Assembly: GCA_965213885.1 (NCBI GenBank)
Contig: OZ243919.1
Coordinates: forward strand, 186,001-250,000
Length of the DNA: 64,000 bases
Reading direction: 5' to 3'
Origin: VYFG01 sp965213885
GTDB lineage: Bacteria; Pseudomonadota; Gammaproteobacteria; Arenicellales; Poriferihabitantaceae
Numbering within the stretch: position 1 is the stretch's first letter; every line of letters begins with the position of its first letter. Positions 8,562 to 18,022 of the stretch are shown here, in pieces. The notes beneath the pieces were generated by a model. The model did not search any database. It had not been told where the DNA came from and was given only the letters and a program-made list of their open reading frames with translations. The position numbers and the translations under genes were made by a program.

Positions 8562-9800
8562 GTGAATTTCCAGTACCCTGATCGCGTCCAGGATCTTCGG
8601 GGCCGGCTCAGTGCCTTCATGACTCGCCATGTTCACCCCGCGGAGGCGGCAATGAACGCCTGGAAGCGGGAAGCGGAAAATCCCTGGACGACTCCGCCCA
8701 TCATCCGGGATCTCAAGCAGGAGGCGCGCGCCGAGGGTCTCTGGAACCTCTTTCTTCCCAAAGCCCATTACCGGCCGCCACCGGGGGAAACCGAACCGCT
8801 CAGCAATCTCGAGTATGCCCCGCTCGCCGAAATCATGGGACGTGTGATCTGGGCGCCGGAGGTGTTCAACTGCAATGCGCCGGACACCGGCAACATGGAG
8901 ACCCTGATACTGTACGGAACCGATGACCAGAAGGAACGTTGGCTGAAACCGCTGATGGACGGGGAGATCCGGTCCGGCTTCGCCATGACCGAACCCCATC
9001 ACGCTTCATCGGACGCCACTAATATCTCCTGTGCCATCATCCGTGACGGTGACGAATACGTGATCAACGGGCGCAAGTGGTTCACCACCGGCGCCATGCG
9101 GGACAACTGCGAGATACTCATCGTCATGGGCAAGACGGACCCGGAAAATCCGGACCGGCACCGGCAGCAGTCCATGATCCTGGTGCCGCGTGACACGCCG
9201 GGTGTGCGTGTTGTCCGCACCCTGACGACGCTCGGTTACAACGATGCCCCTTTCGGTGAACCGGAGATCGAATTCCGGGATGCGCGGGTGCCTGCGGGAA
9301 ACATGCTGCTGGGTGAGGGGCGGGGCTTCGAGATCGCACAGGGCCGGCTCGGCCCGGGGCGGATCCATCACTGCATGCGCCTCGTGGGATGCGCCCAGAG
9401 GGCTCTGGAGCTGGCCTGCAGGCGGGTGGAGGAGCGCACCACGTTCGGCCGCCTCCTCAGCAAGCACCAGTCCGTCAGGGAGGCGATTGCCCAGGCCTAT
9501 TGCGATATTGAACAGGCCCGCCTCCTGACGCTCATGGCCGCGGACCGCATGGACCGGCATGGCAACAGGGTGGCCAGGGATCTCATCGCCGCCATCAAGA
9601 TCGTGGCCCCCGCCATGGCCTGCCGGGTGATTGACGACGCCATGCAGATGCACGGAGCGGCGGGATTGACCGATGACTTCTTCATGGCCGAGGCCTACAA
9701 CTATGCCCGGCAGATTCGCCTCGCGGACGGACCGGACCAGGTGCACATGATGCAGCTTGGCCGTGACATCATACGCCGCCATGCCGGAACCGGCGAATGA
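8562..9800 (+). CDS. Acyl-CoA dehydrogenase, ACAD10/11-like
   Basis: A 412-residue flavoprotein that desaturates an acyl-CoA at the alpha-beta position. Family features include M-T-E-P in the FAD-contact region, W-F-T-T-G after N-G-R-K, the R-x-T-F-G segment, and Q-M-H-G-A-A-G-L near the C-terminus. The GTG at 8562 is chosen because the protein then begins V-N-F-Q-Y-P-D like relatives; a TTG at 8553 is possible. It overlaps the phosphotransferase gene by ATGA at 9797-9800. In animals ACAD10/11 join a phosphotransferase domain to this dehydrogenase in one chain and act on 4-hydroxy acids; here they are separate genes. Confidence 0.9.
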   Translation: MNFQYPDRVQDLRGRLSAFMTRHVHPAEAAMNAWKREAENPWTTPPIIRDLKQEARAEGLWNLFLPKAHYRPPPGETEPLSNLEYAPLAEIMGRVIWAPEVFNCNAPDTGNMETLILYGTDDQKERWLKPLMDGEIRSGFAMTEPHHASSDATNISCAIIRDGDEYVINGRKWFTTGAMRDNCEILIVMGKTDPENPDRHRQQSMILVPRDTPGVRVVRTLTTLGYNDAPFGEPEIEFRDARVPAGNMLLGEGRGFEIAQGRLGPGRIHHCMRLVGCAQRALELACRRVEERTTFGRLLSKHQSVREAIAQAYCDIEQARLLTLMAADRMDRHGNRVARDLIAAIKIVAPAMACRVIDDAMQMHGAAGLTDDFFMAEAYNYARQIRLADGPDQVHMMQLGRDIIRRHAGTGE

Positions 9801-10822
9801 ATGACCCGTCCATCGGCCACCTGCCGCTCGATACTCTGGGGATGTACCTTGAGGCACGGATCGCGGGGTTCAGGGGCCTGCGGGCAGCGGAAAAATTCCG
9901 CGGTGGCCAGTCCAATCCCACCTACCTGCTGTCCGCGGACTCGGGTACCTACGTTCTGCGCCGCAAGCCCCCCGGGGAACTGCTCAGGTCCGCCCATGCG
10001 GTGGACCGTGAATTCCGCGTCATCAGGGCTCTGGACGATACCGGGGTGCCCGTGGCAAGGTCGCTGCATCTGTGTGAGGACGACGCGGTCATCGGCAGCA
10101 TGTTCTATGTCATGAGCCATGTTCCCGGAGTGATCTACTGGGATCCCGCGCTTCCGGATCTGGACCCCGACGGGAGGCGGGCGGTCTTCGACGAGATGAA
10201 CCGGGTACTGGCAACGCTGCATGATGTCGACATCGAGGCGGCGGGACTTGGGGATTTCGGTCGTCAGGGAGACTATTTCGCCCGCCAGATCAGCAGGTGG
10301 AGCCGCCAGTACGCCGCATCGGAAACCGAAACCGTTGCGGACATGGATGCCCTGATCCTCTGGCTGCCCGAGAACCTGCCGCCCGATGACGGCATGGTCA
10401 GCCTGATCCACGGCGACTATCGCATCGACAACCTGATTTTCGACCCGCGGGAGCATTTCGCCCTGGCCCTGCTCGACTGGGAACTGTCCACGCTCGGGCA
10501 TCCCTATGCCGACCTGGCCTACCAGTGCATGCAGTGGCGCCTCGGCCGGGAGGCGGTGATGCCGGGTCTGGGAGATCTCGACCGCGGCGCGCTCGGTATC
10601 CCCACGGAAGAAGAGTATGTTGTCCGGTACTGCGAACGTCGCGGGATCAGCGGAATATCGAACTGGCCGTTCTATCTCGCATTCGGTTTCTTCCGCTTCG
10701 CCGCGATCATGCAGGGGGTGTACCGGCGCAGTCTGGACGGCAATGCCTCCAGCGAACGGGCATCGGAGTACGGATCCCTGGTCAGGCCGCTGGCGCGGCT
10801 GGGCGTCCTGCACACGAACTGA
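9797..10822 (+). CDS. APH-family phosphotransferase (ACAD10/11 partner)
   Basis: A 341-residue kinase-fold protein. Motifs are V-L-R-R-K (ATP lysine), the Brenner motif H-G-D-Y-R-I-D-N and the metal site L-D-W-E. This is the bacterial counterpart of the N-terminal domain of ACAD10/11, which phosphorylates 4-hydroxyacyl-CoA so that the dehydrogenase partner can process it. The four-base overlap with the preceding dehydrogenase implies translational coupling and a shared task. Antibiotic resistance is unlikely given this pairing. Confidence 0.9.
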   Translation: MNDPSIGHLPLDTLGMYLEARIAGFRGLRAAEKFRGGQSNPTYLLSADSGTYVLRRKPPGELLRSAHAVDREFRVIRALDDTGVPVARSLHLCEDDAVIGSMFYVMSHVPGVIYWDPALPDLDPDGRRAVFDEMNRVLATLHDVDIEAAGLGDFGRQGDYFARQISRWSRQYAASETETVADMDALILWLPENLPPDDGMVSLIHGDYRIDNLIFDPREHFALALLDWELSTLGHPYADLAYQCMQWRLGREAVMPGLGDLDRGALGIPTEEEYVVRYCERRGISGISNWPFYLAFGFFRFAAIMQGVYRRSLDGNASSERASEYGSLVRPLARLGVLHTN

Positions 10823-11153
10823 CCCGGCATTGCCCGTATGCAATGGTTGCGGGCCGGTCGTGGCATCGCCGGAAAATCATTGCGGCCCGTCTGGTGAGGC
10901 CCGACTTCAAGTCCCTGTGGTGCCATTCAGATCGGGCGCTTCATGCCCGACCGGGAGGCCTGTCTCTGGACACAGGATCCAGTGATCAAGGTGTCCATCT
11001 GAAGGACATTGCCCTCCATCTCGGGTCGGAATCCCAAAACAACCCGGCTTGCATGGTTTGTATCAAATCATTGCCGTGTATGGGTTGTGCGACCCGGATA
11101 TGCGATGTGCTTTCCAGATCAACCGGCAATTGTTGGAATCGCCAGGATGCTAT

Positions 11154-11172
11154 TGTAATGCTAATCATTATT
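11154..11172 (+). promoter_or_regulatory. Fur box upstream of iron transporter operon
   Basis: The 19 bases TGTAATGCTAATCATTATT match the Fur consensus GATAATGATAATCATTATC at 15 positions, in an AT-rich island unlike its surroundings. It lies 374 bp before the transporter gene, so a transcription start with a long leader or an intervening start is implied. Between 10823 and 11546 no gene was recognised. Confidence 0.65.
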
Positions 11173-11546
11173 ATTTACATTACACGCCTTGGCGCTCTAT
11201 TTTCACCAAGCAACTGACAGGAACACATCCCGTGACTTCAAAGAATCATCTGGCACTGGCTGGAACACTTTCTCCTGTCGCCGGCGCAGCACCAGATTCA
11301 CCATTCCGAGGATCCCCGGCACCATGACCGCAACTTCGGCGTGGCGCTGGCTTGCTGGGACCGGCTTTTCGGCACCCACTGCCATTCCGAGGCGCACCGG
11401 AAATTACGCTATGGCCTGGGTCCATCCGTGGCCGAGCCGCATTCACTGTACGCCCTATATCTCCCGCCTTTCCGGGAGGGGCAGGGGTTCTTCATCGGTT
11501 TTTGTTCCGGCCCGGTCCGGCCAACTTCAAAGCAACTGAGCCATTC

Positions 11547-12587
11547 ATGAATCCAATCTGTTCACGTATCCCCCTGGCGTCCCTGGCATTGGCGCTGGCA
11601 TCGATGATTGCGGGTCTTGCGCCGGCGGTCGCGGAAGATGTCGTCAATATCTATTCCGCGCGAAAGGAGGCGCTCATACTTCCGCTTCTGCAACGATTCG
11701 AGGCGGACACGGGAATCGGTTTTCGTCTGGTAACCGGGAAGGCAGACGGCCTTCTCAAGCGGATTGAAATCGAGGGTGAGGCGACTCCAGCAGATGTCTT
11801 CATCACAGTAGATGCCGGCCGGCTCCAGCGCGCCAAGGCTGCAGGCATCCTGCAGGCAACCCACAATCCTGTTCTGGATGTATCCATACCGGCCCATCTG
11901 CGGGATGAGGACAGCCAGTGGTTCGGGCTTTCCCGGCGCGCCCGGGTGATCTTTTACGCCAGGGATCGAGTGGATCCGGAAGAACTGTCGACCTATGAAG
12001 CGCTGGCGGACGAGAAATGGCGTGGACGACTGTGCATTCGCTCGTCGGACAATATCTACAACCAGTCCCTTGTCGCCTCCATGATCGAGCACCTGGGTGA
12101 GGAAGAGACGGAACAATGGGCCCGGGGGCTGGTGGCGAACTTCGCCCGCAATCCCGGCGGCGGAGACACGGACCAACTGCATGCGGTGGCAGCCGGGCAA
12201 TGCGATGTAACGCTGGTCAACACCTACTATTTTGGGCGTCTTGTCAACAGTGCAAAAGAAAAGGATCGCGCGGCGGCGGAAAAAATTGGTGTTTTCTGGC
12301 CGAATCAGGGCGGTCGCGGGGCCCATGTCAATGTCAGTGGCGCCGGCATTGTCCGCCATGCCCGCAACAGGGCTGCGGCAGAGGCCCTGCTGGAATTCCT
12401 TGTCACCCCGGAGTCGCAAGGCTGGTACGCCGAAGTCAACAACGAGTATCCCGTTGTGCCCGGGGCGCCTATTTCGGATACACTGCGCCGGCTGGGAGAG
12501 TTCAGGGCCGATACCATCAACCTGACACTGCTTGGTGAAAACAACAGGGCTGCGCTGCAACTGATGGATCGGGCGGGATGGCGTTGA
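11547..12587 (+). CDS. fbpA: Iron(III) ABC transporter substrate-binding protein
   Basis: A 346-residue periplasmic ferric-ion binding protein of the FbpA/FutA/IdiA class. The Sec signal peptide spans 1-29 (A-V-A before E-D). The mature start V-N-I-Y-S-A-R is characteristic, and the adjacent tyrosines in N-T-Y-Y-F-G-R are the expected iron ligands. A longer frame from 11352 would bury the signal peptide, so the ATG at 11547 is used. It is followed by permease and ATPase genes; with the upstream Fur box this is an iron-repressed uptake operon. Confidence 0.93.
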   Translation: MNPICSRIPLASLALALASMIAGLAPAVAEDVVNIYSARKEALILPLLQRFEADTGIGFRLVTGKADGLLKRIEIEGEATPADVFITVDAGRLQRAKAAGILQATHNPVLDVSIPAHLRDEDSQWFGLSRRARVIFYARDRVDPEELSTYEALADEKWRGRLCIRSSDNIYNQSLVASMIEHLGEEETEQWARGLVANFARNPGGGDTDQLHAVAAGQCDVTLVNTYYFGRLVNSAKEKDRAAAEKIGVFWPNQGGRGAHVNVSGAGIVRHARNRAAAEALLEFLVTPESQGWYAEVNNEYPVVPGAPISDTLRRLGEFRADTINLTLLGENNRAALQLMDRAGWR

Positions 12588-12736
12588 GGGCCTGATGCAG
12601 TGTCAGGCATAATCCGCGACCCGCGTATTGGCCAACTGATTGTTTGCCGGCAAGCGTCCGTGACCAGCCGGCCCCATGCGCGGCCATGTCACTTTCGCCT
12701 GCAAAATGGCGCCCCCAACAATCCGGTGCTTCAACC

Positions 12737-14422
12737 ATGCGCAGTGTTGCATTATCTGTCGGCAGTCACTCGCTGAACCTGCAGCGGCTGCCCGGCGGCT
12801 GGGCGATCGCCGGCGCGCTGACTTCGCTGATCATACTGGTGCCCATCGGTGCAGTCTGCGTTTACCTGTTCACACCGGCGAGCGAGAACTGGCCGCACCT
12901 CGTGGACACGGTCCTGCCGGAGTACGTCAGGAATTCGTTGTGGCTCATGGTGGGTGTTACCCTGGGCGCGGGGAGCATCGGTGTCACCACGGCATGGCTC
13001 ACCAGCATGTATCGGTTCCCGGGGCGGGATCTGCTGACCTGGTTATTGCTGCTGCCATTGGCAATGCCAGCCTACATCATTGCCTATACGTATACCGGAA
13101 TGCTGGATGTCAGTGGTCCGCTTCAGGGATGGATCCGCGAAACATTCGGGCTATCGTACGGGGAGTACTGGTTCCCGGAGGTACGCTCGATCAGCGGTGC
13201 CATTGTCATGTTTTCACTGGTGCTGTACCCCTACGTCTATCTGCTTACAAGGGCGGCATTCATCGGCCAGTCGGTCTGCGTGCTGGAGGTGAGCAGAACC
13301 CTGGGCTGCAGTCCCTGGAAGAGTTTTTCCACAGTCGCCGTTCCGCTGGCACGGCCCGCGATCGTGGCCGGACTGTCACTGGCGCTCATGGAAACACTGG
13401 CGGATTTCGGCACCGTGCAGTATTTTGGCGTCAGCACGTTCACCACCGGCATCTACCGCACCTGGTTCGGCATGTTCGACGCCGTGGCGGCCGCGCAGCT
13501 TTCCGCGTTTCTGCTGTTCTTCGTGTTCGCCCTGATCCTGCTGGAACGTTGGTCCCGCCGCCGGGCGCACTTTCATCACACCACCAACCGCTACCAGCGC
13601 CTGCCGGACATCAGACCCTCCCGCGGCTGGTCCGCTCTCGCCTTCATCGCCTGCCTGTTGCCGTTGCTGTTCGGCTTTATCATACCGACCGTCCAGCTGG
13701 TCATCTGGGCCCTGGACACCTACGACATCATGATTGATCGCAGGTTTGTCACCCTGGCCTGGCACAGTTTCGCGCTGGCAGCGGGGGCTGCGGTCGTTGC
13801 ACTGGTGCCGGCGCTGATTCTGGGTTATGGAAACCGCATTCATCCCTCGAGGGCCATGCGGTTTTTCTCGCGCCTGTCATCCATGGGCTACGCCATACCC
13901 GGCACCGTGATTGCCGTGGGCGTACTGATCCCGTTCGGCGCACTGGACAACACGCTGAATCGTTGGACCCGGGAAAATTTCGAACTGGATGTGGGGTTGT
14001 TGTTCAGTGGCACCGTGTTCGTACTGCTGTTCGCCTACACGGTCCGCTTCCTTGCGGTTTCCCTGCAAACCGTGGAAGCGGGGCTTGAGAAAATCAAACC
14101 CTCCATGGATGACGCCGCACGGTCCATGGGCAGTAACCGGGTTGCCGTGCTGCGTGAGATTCACCTGCCGATCTTGAAGGGAAGCCTGTTGACCGCCATC
14201 GTGATCGTGTTTGTGGATGTGATGAAGGAACTGCCCGCCACGCTGATTCTCCGGCCGTTTGACTTCAACACCCTTGCGGTGCGTGCCTACGAACTGGCGT
14301 CCGACGAACGCCTGGCGGATTCCTCGACTGCCGCGCTCGCAATCGTCGCCGTGGGCATCATCCCCGTGATTCTGCTGAGCGGGGCCATCGGCAGGTCGCG
14401 GGCCGGTACTCGGCCCAGATGA
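12737..14422 (+). CDS. fbpB: Iron(III) ABC transporter permease (fused two-domain)
   Basis: A 561-residue inner-membrane protein with about 12 hydrophobic segments. It contains two permease halves, each with an EAA-type loop (V-S-R-T-L-G-C-S-P-W-K in the first, D-A-A-R-S-M-G-S-N in the second) that docks the ATPase. The start at 12737 is chosen over an in-frame ATG at 12644 because the earlier 31 residues are hydrophilic and non-conserved in feel. The gene overlaps the ATPase gene by ATGA at 14419-14422. It transports ferric ion released by FbpA. Confidence 0.92.
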   Translation: MRSVALSVGSHSLNLQRLPGGWAIAGALTSLIILVPIGAVCVYLFTPASENWPHLVDTVLPEYVRNSLWLMVGVTLGAGSIGVTTAWLTSMYRFPGRDLLTWLLLLPLAMPAYIIAYTYTGMLDVSGPLQGWIRETFGLSYGEYWFPEVRSISGAIVMFSLVLYPYVYLLTRAAFIGQSVCVLEVSRTLGCSPWKSFSTVAVPLARPAIVAGLSLALMETLADFGTVQYFGVSTFTTGIYRTWFGMFDAVAAAQLSAFLLFFVFALILLERWSRRRAHFHHTTNRYQRLPDIRPSRGWSALAFIACLLPLLFGFIIPTVQLVIWALDTYDIMIDRRFVTLAWHSFALAAGAAVVALVPALILGYGNRIHPSRAMRFFSRLSSMGYAIPGTVIAVGVLIPFGALDNTLNRWTRENFELDVGLLFSGTVFVLLFAYTVRFLAVSLQTVEAGLEKIKPSMDDAARSMGSNRVAVLREIHLPILKGSLLTAIVIVFVDVMKELPATLILRPFDFNTLAVRAYELASDERLADSSTAALAIVAVGIIPVILLSGAIGRSRAGTRPR

Positions 14423-15486
14423 ATACGAAGCCCCCACATCATCTGGAACTCAGCGGCGTCAGCGTTGATCTCGGGGGAACACGCGTTGTCGACAACGTGA
14501 GTTTTTCCCTGGAGGATGGCGAAATCGGCAGCTTGCTTGGCCCCAGCGGTTGCGGAAAAACCACCCTTCTTCGTGCCATTGCCGGCTTTGAGCAGCCTGC
14601 TCACGGGCGGATTCAGATGCGCGGTCAGGTTGTTTCCGGAGCCGGCCGGCATCTGGCGCCGGAACGCCGCAATATCGGCATGGTGTTTCAGGATCTGGCG
14701 CTGTTCCCCCATCTGACCGTCGCCGGCAACGTGGGCTTCGGTATCCGGCAGATGGGTGCGGACGCGATCCGCCGCCGCGTACTCGAACTGTTGGAACTGG
14801 TCGGCCTGGAGCGGTATGCGGACATGTATCCCCATGAGTTGTCGGGTGGCCAGCAGCAGCGGGTGGCATTGGTCCGCGCCATCGCCCCGGGACCTGATTT
14901 GCTGCTTCTGGATGAGCCGTTCAGTGGACAGGACCTGGAACTCAGGGAGCAACTGGCCCGTGAGATACGCGAGGTGTTGCGCCAAAGCGGCGTGACCGCT
15001 CTGTTGGTCACCCATGACCAGCTGGAGGCGTTTGCGTTTTCCGACTTGATGGGCGTCATCAACTGCGGCCGGCTGCACCAGTGGGACTTCGGTTACAACC
15101 TGTACCATTGGCCCGCGGATCGATTCATCGCCGAATTTATCGGGCGTGGCGTCTTCGTGCAGGCCAGGGTGCTGGATGCAAACCAGCTGCATACCACCTT
15201 CGGGGTGATCGCCGGGGAAATGTCCGTTTCCTATCCCGCCGGAACCGAGGTGGATCTTTTGCTGAGGCCCGATGATATCCACCATGATCCCCGGGGCTGC
15301 ATCACGGCCCGGGTCGAGTCCAGTGCATTTCGTGGGGCCGACCATCTGTACACGCTCGTGCTGAAAGATGGCGCCCGGGTCATGTGTCATGCGCCAAGCC
15401 ATCACGCCCATCAGCCCGGGGGAGAGATCAGGATCCGCCTGGACCTGCAGCACATGGTGGTTTTTCCGCGAACCGGTACTGCCTGA
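14419..15486 (+). CDS. fbpC: Iron(III) ABC transporter ATP-binding protein
   Basis: A 355-residue ATPase driving the FbpB permease. Walker A G-P-S-G-C-G-K-T-T is at 41-49, the Q-loop at Q91, the signature L-S-G-G-Q-Q-Q-R at 141-148, Walker B L-L-L-L-D-E at 161-166, and the H-loop is T-H-D. A C-terminal regulatory region of about 110 residues is TOBE-like. Translation is coupled to fbpB by a four-base overlap. Nothing clear was seen in the 308 bases between its stop and bfr. Confidence 0.93.
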   Translation: MNTKPPHHLELSGVSVDLGGTRVVDNVSFSLEDGEIGSLLGPSGCGKTTLLRAIAGFEQPAHGRIQMRGQVVSGAGRHLAPERRNIGMVFQDLALFPHLTVAGNVGFGIRQMGADAIRRRVLELLELVGLERYADMYPHELSGGQQQRVALVRAIAPGPDLLLLDEPFSGQDLELREQLAREIREVLRQSGVTALLVTHDQLEAFAFSDLMGVINCGRLHQWDFGYNLYHWPADRFIAEFIGRGVFVQARVLDANQLHTTFGVIAGEMSVSYPAGTEVDLLLRPDDIHHDPRGCITARVESSAFRGADHLYTLVLKDGARVMCHAPSHHAHQPGGEIRIRLDLQHMVVFPRTGTA

Positions 15487-15794
15487 ACGGGGCGATGTCC
15501 GGGGCCGGTCACCGGGCGATTCGGGTCCCGGGTCAAACGACGGCAAGGGTCCGGGACCTGGCGGCGGTAACGATCAACCCCCTGGGGTGCGGATGGGGAC
15601 AATGGCGGTATGGGCTGTAGGGGAGCACACCCCAGAGGGACGCAGTTGCTGGAACGAGAATCAGAAGCAGTATTATTCTGTTTAAAATCAATTACTTGTA
15701 AATAGATCGGCACTTTGTTATCTTACAGGAATGTCCAAACAACCGAGGCAGCGGCTATCGGTTCGCCGTTGGTCTCAACACCAGAGAAATCATC

Positions 15795-16277
15795 ATGAAA
15801 GGGAATGAAACAGTCATCAAGCACCTGAACAGGGTTCTGAAAAATGAACTGACGGCCATCAACCAGTATTTCCTCCATGCGCGGATGCTGAAGGACTGGG
15901 GCCTGGTCGCCCTGGGTGAGCATGAATACCATGAATCCGTTGACGAGATGAAACACGCCGATGGGCTCATCGAACGGATTCTTTTTCTGGAAGGTCTGCC
16001 GAATCTGCAGGATCTCGGGAAACTCATGATCGGCCAGAATACCCGGGAGATTCTGGAATGCGACCTGAAAATGGAGATGAAGGCGCACCCGGATTTACAG
16101 GCAGCGATTGCGGACTGTGAATCCGTCGGGGATTATGTTTCCCGGGCGCTGTTCGCATCCATCCTGGAATCCGAAGAAGAGCATATCGACTGGCTGGAAA
16201 CCCAGTTGGAACTGATCGACCGGGTTGGGCCTGAAAATTATCAGCAGTCACAGATGGCAGCCACCCCGGAAGCCTGA
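15795..16277 (+). CDS. bfr: Bacterioferritin
   Basis: A 160-residue heme-containing iron-storage subunit that assembles as a 24-mer and oxidises Fe(II). All ferroxidase ligands are in place: E18, E51, H54, E94, E127, H130, plus heme ligand M52. Length matches the family. It stores iron imported by the upstream fbpABC system; Bfd, which helps release it, is encoded next. An AT-rich block at 15665-15725 probably holds its promoter. Confidence 0.96.
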   Translation: MKGNETVIKHLNRVLKNELTAINQYFLHARMLKDWGLVALGEHEYHESVDEMKHADGLIERILFLEGLPNLQDLGKLMIGQNTREILECDLKMEMKAHPDLQAAIADCESVGDYVSRALFASILESEEEHIDWLETQLELIDRVGPENYQQSQMAATPEA

Positions 16278-16758
16278 GCCTTGCAGCCGACTGCAGGCGA
16301 CAGACCTCTGATCGCCACCCCAGAAGGTGGCATGCCGGCGGGTATCAGCATCACCCGGTAGCGTTCCCCCGAGCACCGTCATCCGGTGTCCCGGCCAGGC
16401 TGTCGGCGGATATTCGCGGCCCGCAGCCTCCAAGACAGTGACCATGAGGTATCCGGAGCCCGGGTGCAAGGTGTCCCTTGTCATGCGACGATCCCCGACA
16501 TCAGCTTCTTCGGGCGCAGGGGATCCCGGGAAGCGGTTCAGGTCCGGACGCCGGACTCGCGGTCTGCCGGCCCCTGGCTGCGGCAGCGGGTCTGGGAGGA
16601 TTCCGGATTCCTTGAAAGTCACCCGCTGGGCACTTCGGTGAAATCAGGCCCCGATCACCATCCGGAACGGATGGCACGGGAGGGCTGCATCCATCCTGTC
16701 CGACATCCGCATTGGGCTCGTTTCCTGTTGTCCGGACTTCCCGCACGGATTTTTGCAA
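16278..16758. other. Gene-free stretch between bfr and bfd
   Basis: No coding frame was recognised in about 480 bases. It is GC-rich without obvious structure; the bfd control region begins at about 16759. Confidence 0.45.
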
Positions 16759-16783
16759 TCGGACTAATTCTCATTTATACTCC
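16759..16783 (+). promoter_or_regulatory. Possible Fur box before bfd
   Basis: The AT-rich segment beginning CTAATTCTCATTTATAC resembles degenerate overlapping Fur half-sites and lies 27-50 bp before the bfd ATG. Iron-repressed bfd is the rule in proteobacteria, which supports the reading, but the match is weaker than that at 11154. Confidence 0.45.
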
Positions 16784-16809
16784 GATTTGCAATTACAGAA
16801 TTCCGGGGC

Positions 16810-17049
16810 ATGTACGTCTGCATCTGCAAATCCGTTAGCAACCACGAGATCGAGAACGCCGTGGAACGGGGAGATGTCACCTCCCTGGCGTGCTTGCGCA
16901 GGTGTCTGGGCGTCGGTACGGGATGTGGTATCTGCCTGGAGTCCGCAAAGGAGTGCCTCACCGATGCGCTCGCACGCAACCTGCCTGGTGATGCGATGGC
17001 GCAATATGAATCCCTGGCGGAATTCAGGGTCTCAGCGACTCCGGCCTGA
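16810..17049 (+). CDS. bfd: Bacterioferritin-associated ferredoxin
   Basis: A 79-residue [2Fe-2S] protein that donates electrons to Bfr to release stored iron. The cluster ligands C4, C6, C39 and C42 (C-x-C then C-x-x-C) fit the family exactly. GGGGC six bases before the ATG is a plausible ribosome binding site. It lies between bfr and fur, consistent with iron-homeostasis grouping. Confidence 0.93.
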   Translation: MYVCICKSVSNHEIENAVERGDVTSLACLRRCLGVGTGCGICLESAKECLTDALARNLPGDAMAQYESLAEFRVSATPA

Positions 17050-17225
17050 TCCGCAAATTCCGGCAACGAACGGACTCGTCACCCTATCCCAAGACACAGG
17101 CAGGCTGTGCCTGACTTGGGTTATGATCGCATACTTCCTCTGTCCAATCGTAGGGACCCCCTTCGTGACTTGCTGCCATGCGGCATTGAATCGTTGCCCT
17201 CTCCCCAAACAGATATCCCGTCACA

Positions 17226-17684
17226 GTGCCCCCCACTCCTGAAGAAAAGGCCGAAGGATTTACCGGTGACCTGCACAAGGCCGGACTGAAGACAACGTTG
17301 CCGAGACTGAAGGTTCTCTCGGTCCTGGAAGCAAGCGATAACCGGCACATGTCCGCGGAGGATGTGTATCGCGAGGTCCTGAAGGACAGTGACCCCGTCG
17401 GTCTCGCCACCGTCTACCGCGTATTGGCCCAGTTCGTGGAAGCCGGGCTGGTGGTCCGGCACCAGTTCGAGGGAGACAAATCGGTTTTCGAACTGAATGA
17501 CGCTGCGCATCATGATCATATGGTCTGTATGAAATGCGGCCTTGTGATCGAATTCGTGAATCGGGAGATTGAGTCACTACAGCAGCAGGTGGCGGAAAGT
17601 CATGATTTCGACCTGCAGGATCACTCATTGACGCTGTATGGACTGTGCAGCAATTGCCGCGAGTCCCCCCGGTTGTCCAGATGA
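17226..17684 (+). CDS. fur: Ferric uptake regulator Fur
   Basis: A 152-residue iron-responsive repressor. The winged-helix DNA-binding half contains T-L-P-R-L-K-V-L and T-V-Y-R-V-L. The metal-binding half contains the H-H-D-H cluster and two C-x-x-C pairs (C-M-K-C and C-S-N-C). GTG at 17226 gives the usual N-terminal length; no better ATG exists in frame. It presumably controls the fbpABC, bfr and bfd genes just upstream. Confidence 0.95.
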   Translation: MPPTPEEKAEGFTGDLHKAGLKTTLPRLKVLSVLEASDNRHMSAEDVYREVLKDSDPVGLATVYRVLAQFVEAGLVVRHQFEGDKSVFELNDAAHHDHMVCMKCGLVIEFVNREIESLQQQVAESHDFDLQDHSLTLYGLCSNCRESPRLSR

Positions 17685-18022
17685 CCCCAGCCCATCCGTT
17701 GTAGAGAGGCTTTCCGGATGATGAGCCGTGTTGCTGCACAGGCATCAGGTTCAGCGCGGGGGAGGCGAAGTGCGATTCGGTCCTCCTCCTTCAATGACCC
17801 GGACGGCTCCGGAGCGGATCTCGGCGTTCACGGCAGCTTGACCTGAACGGGAAACGGCGCCCGTTCCAGATGCCGAATCCGCGTTGCCATCACCCCGCCG
17901 AAACGATCCCCACCCGACCTCAAGCCGACATGGGGTACAGCAGGTGAAACGCGGATTCTTTCGGTGAAAGGGCCAGTGAGAGGTGATGGGTAAGGCGGGT
18001 CGTGGCGAAAGTCCTGCGGGAC
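17685..18022. other. Gene-free stretch
   Basis: No intact gene. A minus-strand fragment around 17830-17900 ends V-Q-V-K-L-P-stop and might be the tail of a lost gene, but I do not recognise it. Confidence 0.4.

Noticed and set aside
14287..15546. 419-codon minus-strand frame over fbpC
   Set aside because: The plus frame has all ABC ATPase motifs and is coupled to fbpB.
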